The notes under the pieces were generated by a model. It saw nothing but the letters and a program-made list of their open reading frames with translations, made no database searches and had not been told where the DNA came from. A program made the translations under genes and the position numbers. This document shows positions 49,872 through 57,041 of a DNA stretch of 64,000 nucleotides, piece after piece. Within the stretch, counting starts at the first letter, position 1. Each line of letters opens with the position of its first letter. The stretch spans positions 1,240,001 through 1,304,000 of the forward strand of contig NZ_BBXJ01000001.1 in the NCBI RefSeq assembly GCF_001019715.1. Direction: 5' to 3'. The stretch comes from Rodentibacter caecimuris (GTDB taxonomy: Bacteria; Pseudomonadota; Gammaproteobacteria; Enterobacterales; Pasteurellaceae).

Positions 49872-49897
49872 CTTTGTGCAACTGCTACATAATACCG
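49872..49897 (-). repeat. Right terminal inverted repeat, inner transposon
   Basis: A perfect inverted copy of 39688-39713. It supplies ten spurious codons to the truncated outer Tnp1 on the minus strand. Confidence 0.95.
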
Positions 49898-49905
49898 ATT
49901 CATTG
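49898..49905 (+). repeat. Right target-site duplication of inner transposon (ATTCATTG)
   Basis: Matches 39680-39687 exactly. Confidence 0.95.
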
Positions 49906-50882
49906 TTATCGTTGGTCGTTTTCAAACACCGACTCAAGACATCAATAAACTGTGCTTTGTTTGAGGCACGTCTATTATCCTCACGATATGCAATTTCATT
50001 CGCATAGTTTAGTAAGTATTCATTGCTGATTTTATGGATTTGTCCGTAATACATACGTTTAAAGCGACTGAATAAACTTTCCGCCTGATTATTTGTCACA
50101 CCGAAATCACTGCGATATTCTTCCTTATGATTTACTGTTCTCAAGTCATAGTAAGGTAATAGAACATCGTAAGCCGTGCTTTCATCGGTATTGATTCGTG
50201 TATTAGGCTTAATGAATTTGTCAGCAAAACTTTTTACGACCGATTGCGATTCAGTATGAGCCACGAAAACGTGCGAACGTTTTGCACCACAATGCAACAC
50301 ATTTGATGTTTTTTCTTCTCGTGAGTAATGTTCACGAGCAACCATCACACAACGTTTATTAGGATTTTGATTTTCCTTTAAACGATAGTCAATGCGGTCA
50401 GATTTCTTATTCGCTTTGCGTGGCGCAGAATGCACATAAGTACCGTCCATATCGACTATGCCTGAAAGTGGTTTCATATCACGGCTTTCCAATAGCGCTT
50501 TACGGAATTTATGAGAAAGTACAAATGCCGTTCTCGGATTAATTCCCGTATTTCTTGCAAGTTGAAGTGAAGAAATACCTTTTACGGCATTTATCCATTC
50601 GACAATGGCATAGAGATAGATTTGAAATGACAATTTGCGATTTGCAAAGATAGTTCCAGATGTCACACTAAAAGTATGATGACAATGTTTACATCTCCAT
50701 TGTTTACGCGTTCCAATCCAATAAGCCTTGTGCTGTACACCACATTTCGGACAAACAACCACTTCTTTACTTCCCCAACGCAATTCGCAAAGCAAGCTAA
50801 AGGCTTCTTCATCGGAAAGTTGAGCCACTTCACGAGAAGAAATTGTACGAGCCTTGCTGGAGAGGAGAAAATGTTGTGCCAT
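49898..50882 (-). pseudogene. Outer Tnp1, N-terminal 328 codons, interrupted by the inner transposon
   Basis: The zinc ribbon (VCPKC, WRCKHCHHTFS), helix-turn-helix (KGISSLQLARNTGINPRTAF) and all three acidic residues (GIVDMDGTYVH, INTDESTAYDV, VTNNQAESLFSRFKR) are present, but the last 17 codons lie at 39625-39687 across the inner element. The frame as it stands reads into the terminal repeat and stops there. It is collinear with the inner Tnp1. Since the catalytic core is whole, residual activity cannot be excluded. Confidence 0.92.
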
Positions 50883-50988
50883 AGTATTGAGATCACACCT
50901 TGATTAAACTAAAATATGAAACATTATTCATATTGATTGTGTATAATGTATCATAATCGTTCACTTTTTTCAATAGGAATGTGAAACA
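50883..50988. promoter_or_regulatory. Divergent control region, outer element
   Basis: Conserved with 42747-42852, including the exact ATATGAA-ACATTA-TTCATAT dyad. The second dyad is degraded (GATTGTG...CATAATC). Confidence 0.6.
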
Positions 50989-51324
50989 ATGTGCATATCA
51001 GAACGTTTAAAACAGGTTTTAGATGCTAAAAATATGAGCGTTACAGAGTTTTCTAATGTTACTGGTATTTCGTATCGTTCTGCTATGAATTACTTAAATG
51101 AAGGGCGTGATCCGAATGTAGATGCCTTAGTGAAAATTCATAATGGGCTTGAAATCAGTATAACTTGGTTGCTTACAGGAAATGGAGCAATGTTTCAAGC
51201 AGCAACACAAGAAAGTAAAATTTCGGCACAAGAAGAAAAATTGATTGCTGACTATCGCACTATGCCTGAAAACTTAAAAGATGCTTTCTCAATTTCTTTC
51301 AAAGAAATTTCCAATAAACAATAA
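50989..51324 (+). CDS. XRE-family regulator (outer)
   Basis: This 111-residue near-copy of the inner regulator differs by Asp/Glu, Ser/Thr, Asn/Lys, Lys/Thr and Thr/Ser at five places. The helix-turn-helix is unchanged, so both proteins should recognise the same operators and cross-regulate both elements. It is followed by the same leader-start block, here in front of a different R-M system. Confidence 0.85.
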   Translation: MCISERLKQVLDAKNMSVTEFSNVTGISYRSAMNYLNEGRDPNVDALVKIHNGLEISITWLLTGNGAMFQAATQESKISAQEEKLIADYRTMPENLKDAFSISFKEISNKQ

Positions 51325-51331
51325 ATATTTA

Positions 51332-51364
51332 ACTTGACATTAACTCAATAAGGAACAAAAAATG
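51332..51364 (+). promoter_or_regulatory. Conserved leader-start block (outer)
   Basis: Matches 43195-43226 with one base change (AACTCAAT for AACTTAAT), up to and including the ATG. After the ATG the two elements diverge completely. Confidence 0.6.
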
Positions 51365-51607
51365 TCCCTACAAGCCTACAAGCCTACAAGCCTACAAGCC
51401 TACAAGCCTACAAGCCTACAAGCCTACAAGCCTACAAGCCTACAAGCCTACAAGCCTACAAGCCTACAAGCCTACAAGCCTACAAGCCTACAAGCCTACA
51501 AGCCTACAAGCCTACAAGCCTACAAGCCTACAAGCCTACAAGCCTACAAGCCTACAAGCCTAGTATTGCATTTTATTTTAAATCTTCAAGACAATTTGGA
51601 GGTTTAA
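51362..51607 (+). CDS. Repeat-containing leader ORF upstream of the nuclease-methylase gene
   Basis: ATG 51362 opens an 81-codon frame. It reads through 24 octamers as tandem LQAYKPTS and ends at TAA 51605-51607, one base before the ATG of the next gene. A second phase would end at a TGA overlapping that ATG; the third stops at TAA 51579. Two of three repeat phases would therefore deliver ribosomes to the methylase start. No function is expected for the peptide itself. Confidence 0.6.
   Translation: MSLQAYKPTSLQAYKPTSLQAYKPTSLQAYKPTSLQAYKPTSLQAYKPTSLQAYKPTSLQAYKPTSLVLHFILNLQDNLEV
51367..51562 (+). repeat. Simple sequence repeat CCTACAAG x 24
   Basis: Twenty-four perfect octamers plus a partial CCTA, with no interruption. 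The unit is not a multiple of three, and none of the three frames has a stop. Such a long perfect tract implies high slippage. Confidence 0.96.
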
Positions 51608-51608
51608 A

Positions 51609-53786
51609 ATGAATTTTTCTGAATTTAAAGCTAAATTTGATCAAGAAAACATTAATACAATTGAGTATGATTGCTTTCTTCCTGTCCATTTGACATATAA
51701 TAAAAAGACTATTTTTAAGAAGAAAGATGGATCAACTAATGAAGAATTTTACAAATGGCAATTTTTATATTCATTAGTAAATTCTGGGCTTGTTCCAAAA
51801 GACTATATTGGAACAGAAGTTCATTTCCCAAAAGGAAATAAATCATCTGCACCAATAAAAATTGATGGAGCAATTTTTGATGATAAGAAGTGGTTTGAAC
51901 ATTATAAAAACTACCACCAGAATGGTGATATAGACAGTTTAGAATGGTTAAGAGAACACTTAATTGTTGTCATAGAATTTAAGAAAGAAGATAAGAAAAA
52001 TATTCCTGAAGTGTGGGATAAGCAATTAAAAGCCTATTTACGAGAAAGTGATCGAAAATTCTGTTTAGGTATTTTATATGACACTGGTAGATTGTACTTA
52101 TTTAAAAAACAAAATAATAAATTATTACGTTTTAGTGATGAATATAATACAAAAGGTGAAGATAGCAAAACTAAAGAACTTTGCTTGCATTTAACTGATC
52201 CTTATTTAAACATTCCTAGCTTTCAATATTTGTTAGATATTGAAAACTTAAAAGAAAAAGACTTATCGAGCCGTACTATTTTTGATTTGGATATTATTTC
52301 GGGCGTTCATTCAACGCAAATCAATGATGTAATGAGTAACATCTTGCGTACAATGGATAAAGTAGGTTTAACTAATCAGCGCGGATTTGAAATTTTAATT
52401 CAAATTTTATCATTAAAGATCTTTGATGAAAAACGAAATGAAAAGAATAACAACCGTTATCTTGATTTTTATATTACCCCTAGTGAAAAGAAATATGAGT
52501 CACTAGCCGATGAAAATGTACAAAAACTTATTGAACGGATAAATCAGTTAAGAGGTGATGCATCTGGTGCATATACTCGAATTTTAAAAAACAATGTTTT
52601 TAATAGTAAAAATGAAAATCACGTTAAAGTTTTGATTGAAGTTATTAGTCAATTTCAAAATTATTCATTTGTACGTTCACATAAAACAGACCTTTATCAA
52701 CTTGTTTTTTATAAGTTTGCCACACCATTTTCTAAAGAAAATAATGCTCAATTTGTTACCCCTTTACCACTAATTGATTTCTTGGTTAAGGTTGTCAACC
52801 CTAGAAATGGTGAAACCGTCATTGACCCAACAGTTGGTATCGCAGATTTTTTATCTGTGTCTTATGTCAATTCAAATAGTAAGCTAGATGACGGCAATAT
52901 TTTTGGTATGGATATTGATGAACAAATGGTGATGCTTGCTACTTTAAATATGCTACTAAATGGTGATGGAAATGCCAAAATAGAAGCGAAATCAGGGTAT
53001 GGCTCATTATTATCCAAATTTGATAATGAGGGAGGTATCTTAGAGTTAATACCATCTATGAACAAAAATGGAAATTGGGATAACCGCCCAGATGAAAAAA
53101 AATTAAAAAAATTTGATGTAGTATTAACTAATCCGCCTTTTGGAGAAGATCGTGCTTTTACCCCCAAAAAGGATAATGATACAGATAAAGCTGTAATTGA
53201 ATGTTATGAATTATGGAATTTGTATTCTAATAAAGGTGACAACAATAGTGATACTGGTGGTAAAAAGAAATCATCTAAAAAGCAAGCTACAAAAATTGAC
53301 TTAGGAGTCATTTTTCTTGAGAACGCCTATCGTATTTTAAAAGAAGGTGGCAGAATGGGAATTGTACTATCTAATTCTATTGCCAGTATTGATAGCCATA
53401 AAATCGCTCGTCAATGGTTAATGGATAAGATGCGGATTGTGGCAATTTTTGATTTGCCCGCTAATGTATTTGCTGAAACAGGGGTAAATACATCTATTAT
53501 TGTTGCATATAAACCAACAGCTGATGAATTAGACAAACTAAAAGAGCAAAATTATCAAGTATTTGCTAAAGATATTCAAAAAGTGGGTTATGAAGTTAAA
53601 ACTAATAAACGTGTCAAACAGTTTGTACCAACTTACAAGATTGATTATAAAACTTTTGAAGTACAGATTGATAATGGCGGTAATCCAATGTTAGATGAAG
53701 ATTTTACCCAAACAATTACTGATTTTAAACAGTGGTGTGTATCGCAAGAACAGGTATTGCAAGATATGTTTATTAAGGAGAAATAA
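51609..53786 (+). CDS. BcgI-like restriction-modification subunit: nuclease fused to N6-adenine methyltransferase
   Basis: The product is 725 residues. The N-terminal HsdR_N/PD-ExK nuclease shows Asp86 (IKIDGAIF) and Glu123-x-Lys125 (VVIEFKKED). A helical linker leads to an HsdM-type methyltransferase with SAM motif I DPTVGIADFLSVSY (about 404) and catalytic NPPFGEDR (about 507). The first glycines of motif I are atypical. The specificity subunit follows by 2 bp. Fusion of cutting and methylation with a separate S chain is the BcgI-type (IIB/IIG) layout, so no HsdR gene is needed. The ribosome site GGAGG is strong. Confidence 0.85.
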   Translation: MNFSEFKAKFDQENINTIEYDCFLPVHLTYNKKTIFKKKDGSTNEEFYKWQFLYSLVNSGLVPKDYIGTEVHFPKGNKSSAPIKIDGAIFDDKKWFEHYKNYHQNGDIDSLEWLREHLIVVIEFKKEDKKNIPEVWDKQLKAYLRESDRKFCLGILYDTGRLYLFKKQNNKLLRFSDEYNTKGEDSKTKELCLHLTDPYLNIPSFQYLLDIENLKEKDLSSRTIFDLDIISGVHSTQINDVMSNILRTMDKVGLTNQRGFEILIQILSLKIFDEKRNEKNNNRYLDFYITPSEKKYESLADENVQKLIERINQLRGDASGAYTRILKNNVFNSKNENHVKVLIEVISQFQNYSFVRSHKTDLYQLVFYKFATPFSKENNAQFVTPLPLIDFLVKVVNPRNGETVIDPTVGIADFLSVSYVNSNSKLDDGNIFGMDIDEQMVMLATLNMLLNGDGNAKIEAKSGYGSLLSKFDNEGGILELIPSMNKNGNWDNRPDEKKLKKFDVVLTNPPFGEDRAFTPKKDNDTDKAVIECYELWNLYSNKGDNNSDTGGKKKSSKKQATKIDLGVIFLENAYRILKEGGRMGIVLSNSIASIDSHKIARQWLMDKMRIVAIFDLPANVFAETGVNTSIIVAYKPTADELDKLKEQNYQVFAKDIQKVGYEVKTNKRVKQFVPTYKIDYKTFEVQIDNGGNPMLDEDFTQTITDFKQWCVSQEQVLQDMFIKEK

Positions 53787-53788
53787 TT

Positions 53789-55291
53789 ATGAGCAATTAT
53801 ATTCATACTCCTAAAATAATTAGCTACAATGATATTGTAGAAAATAGCTTTAGCTTATCATCATCACAACATAAAAGATTTGAAATTACCAATCAAAACT
53901 GTAAATTAGTGAGAGATTTTTTAGCTCGTGATTTAACTCGCGGAGATTTGGGCGAGGAAGTTGGCTCTGCGAATTATATAAGTCAATCTAGCCATTATTT
54001 TTTACGCACCAAAGCCTTGCAGGAGCATTCTTACTTGCCGGAAATCAGTTCCGAAACTGCATTACCTATTATGCCAAGTAGTTTTGTGGAAATGAATTTA
54101 AAGGCTGGGGATCTAATTATTTCCAAAGATAGCAATATTGGTGAAATTGTCATTTTGGATAAAGATTACCCCAATTATATGCTATCAGGAGCATTATATA
54201 AACTACCTGTCAATAAGCATAAATATTATTTGCTTGCAATGATGAAACATTCTATTTTTCGTGAACAGCTGGATTTTATTGTACCCAAAGGTGCAACAAT
54301 TCGCCACGCTAAAACATTATTTTTGGATTGTAAAATTCCTATACCTAATGATAATGTGGATAATGTAATTAAATTTGTAGAAAATTTAACTCAAGCAATT
54401 GTGAATAAACAACGTTTGATTAAAGAACGTCATCAAACTATTTTATCGTTAATTGAAAAAGAGTTATTAGATAATCAAGGTGATGCTGTATTTTCTTATA
54501 ATCTGCCAACGATAAAAGAAGTTGAAAATATATGTAGATTAGATACTAACATTTATCGTAAAAAGTTTAAGAATATAGTTTTTACAATAGAAAATTATAT
54601 AAATGGTTATAAAACCATTCACGAATTTGGATTCTCGCTTTCTCGCGGACAGAATTTGCAAGTGTCAAATATAGGAAATAGTATTTATAGCAAAAATAGA
54701 TATGACAATTTCTATACTTTGATATTACCTAAATTTATCTCAAAATATGGAACCGTTGATAGTATAGAATATTTGGGCAATCCAAATTCTTTGAAAACCC
54801 TCAAAAAAGGAGATCTAATTTTTGGGGCTGAAGGATTTGAAAAAGGACGATCCATAGTAATTATTGAAGAACAGGATAAGGTTATTACAAATATTCATGG
54901 CATTACAATACAACAAGAAGAGCATAATGCTAATAAAGCAATATTCGTAAAATGTATCTTAGATTACTTTAGAAGCAAAGGAATAATTGATCTTTATGCC
55001 GTTGGTGGTAATGGTGGAAGTTTAGCTCAAAAATACTGGAGTATGATTCCTTTCCCAAATTTCCCAACAGAAAAACAAGAAGAAATAGCTAAACTATATC
55101 ATAACCCCATCAATTATGATGTAGAAAGAACCACTCTGGATAATTTTCTTAAATTAGATGATGAATTTAATAATCAAGCAGGTATCTATGAATTAGATAA
55201 AACAGCTAAAATATTACAAAGCATATTAGATCAAACTATCGAAAATATTATAAACGATAATCCTATCAAAATTAGATTTAATATAAGATGA
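53789..55291 (+). CDS. Specificity (S) subunit of the BcgI-like system
   Basis: The 500-residue HsdS-like protein has two target-recognition halves. The first covers about 1-190 and ends in a coiled coil (VIKFVENLTQAIVNKQRLIKERHQTILSLIEKEL). The second covers about 240-430 with IPFPNFPTEKQEEIAKLYHN, and a final coiled coil (LDKTAKILQSILDQTIENI) follows. It would choose a bipartite DNA site for the fused nuclease-methylase. It starts 2 bp after the upstream stop. Confidence 0.85.
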   Translation: MSNYIHTPKIISYNDIVENSFSLSSSQHKRFEITNQNCKLVRDFLARDLTRGDLGEEVGSANYISQSSHYFLRTKALQEHSYLPEISSETALPIMPSSFVEMNLKAGDLIISKDSNIGEIVILDKDYPNYMLSGALYKLPVNKHKYYLLAMMKHSIFREQLDFIVPKGATIRHAKTLFLDCKIPIPNDNVDNVIKFVENLTQAIVNKQRLIKERHQTILSLIEKELLDNQGDAVFSYNLPTIKEVENICRLDTNIYRKKFKNIVFTIENYINGYKTIHEFGFSLSRGQNLQVSNIGNSIYSKNRYDNFYTLILPKFISKYGTVDSIEYLGNPNSLKTLKKGDLIFGAEGFEKGRSIVIIEEQDKVITNIHGITIQQEEHNANKAIFVKCILDYFRSKGIIDLYAVGGNGGSLAQKYWSMIPFPNFPTEKQEEIAKLYHNPINYDVERTTLDNFLKLDDEFNNQAGIYELDKTAKILQSILDQTIENIINDNPIKIRFNIR

Positions 55292-55394
55292 TTGGGCTAC
55301 TTATTAAAAAGGAAATATAACTTATCTTTATTACCTTCCCATTAAGCTAATAAACTTATTATTTTGTCTTTAGCTTTCCTTCAAATGGGGAAGA
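55292..55394. other. Short non-coding stretch before the Tnp2 leader
   Basis: AT-rich, no gene. It may carry the Tnp2 promoter, but I see no strong -35/-10 pair. Confidence 0.35.
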
Positions 55395-55605
55395 TAGATA
55401 AACCGCAAAAATTGAGCATCTCGCACATTATGTGGCGAATGTCGCAATGAGTTTATCTAGGAGTTTAGCTCACAAGTTTTCTTGTGACAGTACGGTATTC
55501 GAGGCATAAACGCTTTGAGCCGACTTGAATTTTCAAGTGGGCAATTTTTTATGTCTAGCGTTTAGCAAACTCTCGAATGCCTTGTACTACACAAGGAAAT
55601 TCACA
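55395..55605 (+). promoter_or_regulatory. Highly structured 210-nt leader of outer Tnp2
   Basis: The stems, all seen directly, run as follows. TAGATAAAC (55395) pairs with GTTTATCTA (55451); CACAAG with CTTGTG (55471-55486); GGTATTCGAG (55494) with CTCGAATGCC (55572); and, nested inside, TAAACGCT (55507) with AGCGTTTA (55557), or alternatively AGGCATA (55502) with TATGTCT (55550). A terminator-like GCCGACTTGA/TCAAGTGGGC stem with six T (55519-55550) is innermost. CCTTGT/ACAAGG (55580-55596) masks the Tnp2 ribosome site. The GGCATA...terminator...TATG core is shared with the inner leader. Two exclusive folds suggest a switch. Confidence 0.65.
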
Positions 55606-56742
55606 ATGGCTCAACATCATTTATTGGCAAGTAAATCAAAAAATATCGCTCTAAAAGACATTTTCCGTTTAACCGAAAGCGAAGCCTTTCATCTGCTCAA
55701 ATCAAAACGCTGGGGCAATCCTGATAACATTCGCGATGTTTGTTGCCCGCATTGCGGCATTCGCCACCACGCCTATTTTCTTGAATCTCGCAAACGTTGG
55801 TGCTGCAAGCATTGCCAACGTCATTTCTATGTTACCACCAACACGATTTTCGCTTTTCACAAGCTCCCGTTGGTCGATATTATTGCCGCTACTTTGCTGA
55901 TGGTAAATAGCTCAAAAGGCATTAGTGCTATTGATATTAGCCGCCACCTCAACACTAATTACAAAACGGCTTTCGTGCTATGTCATAAGCTGCGTGAAAC
56001 CCTGTTTAAAACCCGTGATTTACGCCAGATGCAAGGCGAAATTCACGAAGATGGTGCGTGGATTAACTTCACGCTACGCAAGCCTAACTACCGTAAAAAC
56101 AACTATAAACAACGCCAACAAGCGGACGAAAAAGGACGGAAATTTCCCAAATTTAGACCGACTAAACGCTGTATTATCAGCTTGAATCAACGTTCCGCCA
56201 ATGATGAACAAATGTGGGGTTCAAACCGCACCATTGTTGCAATAGATTACACCGAAAACGCTGATACGGTGTTTGCCTTGAATCAACGCTTTGTCACCGC
56301 TGGCAGCGATATTATGTGCGATGAAAACCCAGCCTATAACAACCTTGACTTTCATTACACACGCTGGTCGGTCAATCATCAAGAAGCCTTTAGTGCCAAA
56401 GGCATAAATAACAATCTTGCGGAATCCTTTAACGCTCGTTTTCGTGATTTACATCGTGGCGTACATCACAAAACCGATAATAAATACGCCCTGCATTACG
56501 CCAATCAAGCGGCATTTATGTCAGATAATCGTAGAAAATCGAACGGAGACTTATTTTCTGATGTACTTCAACGCTGTCTATGGGTATTACCCCTCAAAGA
56601 ATGGGTCGGTTACTGGCAAGGGAATCACCGACAAGGCGAGTTAATTGGAATGAAAGCCTTTGCGCCTGAAGAAATTTCACAAAACTACTTCAAGCGACTA
56701 GAAGAGCAAATGAAGTACGATGAAATACTGTTGGCTGCGTAA
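55606..56742 (+). CDS. Tnp2 (outer): IS1595-family transposase
   Basis: The protein is 378 residues from the ATG at 55606, with AAGG in the 3' arm of a hairpin as ribosome site. Zinc ribbon Cys47, Cys50, Cys67 and Cys70, then a helix-turn-helix (KGISAIDISRHLNTNYKTAF). DDE residues are Asp149 (EIHEDGAWIN), Asp239 (IMCDENPAY) and Glu273 (INNNLAESFNARF). The C-terminus is WVGYWQGNHRQGE plus a tail of about 30 residues. It is intact and close to the inner Tnp2, and is the only whole transposase of the outer element. Confidence 0.9.
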   Translation: MAQHHLLASKSKNIALKDIFRLTESEAFHLLKSKRWGNPDNIRDVCCPHCGIRHHAYFLESRKRWCCKHCQRHFYVTTNTIFAFHKLPLVDIIAATLLMVNSSKGISAIDISRHLNTNYKTAFVLCHKLRETLFKTRDLRQMQGEIHEDGAWINFTLRKPNYRKNNYKQRQQADEKGRKFPKFRPTKRCIISLNQRSANDEQMWGSNRTIVAIDYTENADTVFALNQRFVTAGSDIMCDENPAYNNLDFHYTRWSVNHQEAFSAKGINNNLAESFNARFRDLHRGVHHKTDNKYALHYANQAAFMSDNRRKSNGDLFSDVLQRCLWVLPLKEWVGYWQGNHRQGELIGMKAFAPEEISQNYFKRLEEQMKYDEILLAA

Positions 56743-56900
56743 CTTGCAACTGACTTAGATATATTTCATCAGATTTAAATAGAACGGTATAACTAGCTTA
56801 CCTAAATCACGGTCGAGCGGACTTGTTACGCCTAAATCAGCGGAAAATGGAAAATTTGCGTGAAAAATGATGATGTTGTTAGTAAAATTTCAGGAAAAAT

Positions 56901-56936
56901 AAATGCCTTTCGCAAGATCATCTCGGAAAGGCATTT
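56901..56936 (+). terminator. Right-end hairpin of outer transposon
   Basis: AAATGCCTTT and AAAGGCATTT form a 10-bp stem with a larger loop. It is the counterpart of the hairpin at 49815. Confidence 0.65.
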
Positions 56937-56968
56937 AATTTGAAGTGTGGTTTTAGTCAATTTTCGGA

Positions 56969-56994
56969 CTTTGTGCAACTGCTACATAATGCCG
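56969..56994 (-). repeat. Right terminal inverted repeat, outer transposon
   Basis: Inverted copy of 37388-37413 with one mismatch (CGGCATTATG instead of CGGTATTATG). Confidence 0.93.
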
Positions 56995-57002
56995 AAATTT
57001 AT
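56995..57002 (+). repeat. Right target-site duplication of outer transposon (AAATTTAT)
   Basis: Matches 37380-37387 exactly. Confidence 0.92.
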
Positions 57003-57009
57003 TTATATT

Positions 57010-57023
57010 TTTGACCGCACTTT
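57010..57023 (+). terminator. Right arm of the split ppc terminator
   Basis: TTTGACCGCACTTT, followed by TT and C, is the exact complement of 37369-37382. It now lies downstream of nanOx (minus strand), where it is only half a stem. Confidence 0.8.
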
Positions 57024-57041
57024 TTCTTATAGCGAATATAG

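Larger units (their letters stand above)
39688..49897 (+). mobile_element. Inner composite transposon of the same type, 10.2 kb
   Basis: It is bounded by perfect 26-bp inverted repeats (39688-39713 and 49872-49897) and the 8-bp duplication ATTCATTG. Its order is A2, terminator, acidic 56-residue ORF, zeta-like kinase (broken), B2, Tnp1, control region, XRE gene, ACGCA-repeat leader ORF, type III mod and res, and Tnp2. The backbone matches the outer element gene for gene while the cargo differs. Tnp1, B2, A2 and Tnp2 are all intact here, so this copy could be active and could also move the outer copy, which has nearly identical ends. Confidence 0.9.
37388..56994 (+). mobile_element. Outer composite transposon of IS1595-related type, 19.6 kb including the nested copy
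   Basis: The element is bounded by 26-bp inverted repeats (left 37388-37413, right 56969-56994; one mismatch) and an 8-bp duplication. Without the nested element it is about 9.4 kb. Its order is A1 winged-helix gene, protease cargo, B1 winged-helix gene, Tnp1 (split), control region, XRE gene, repeat-bearing leader ORF, BcgI-like nuclease-methylase, specificity gene and Tnp2. Both Tnp proteins are IS1595-family DDE transposases. The base composition is lower in GC than the flanks, and I found only one uptake signal (41523) across the whole element. Confidence 0.88.

Noticed and set aside
49866-49897. C-terminal ten residues of the outer Tnp1 fragment as real protein
   Set aside because: They are translated from the inner terminal inverted repeat; the true C-terminus lies at 39625-39687.
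51367-51562. Possible CRISPR array or minisatellite
   Set aside because: The units are 8 bp with no spacers, perfectly contiguous and inside an open frame; this is a slippage repeat, not CRISPR.
55395-55605. Guide RNA for transposition (bridge-RNA or omega-RNA type)
   Set aside because: The adjacent enzyme is a DDE transposase of IS1595 type with fixed 8-bp duplications, not an IS110 or IscB/TnpB type. A cis-acting regulatory leader is the simpler reading.
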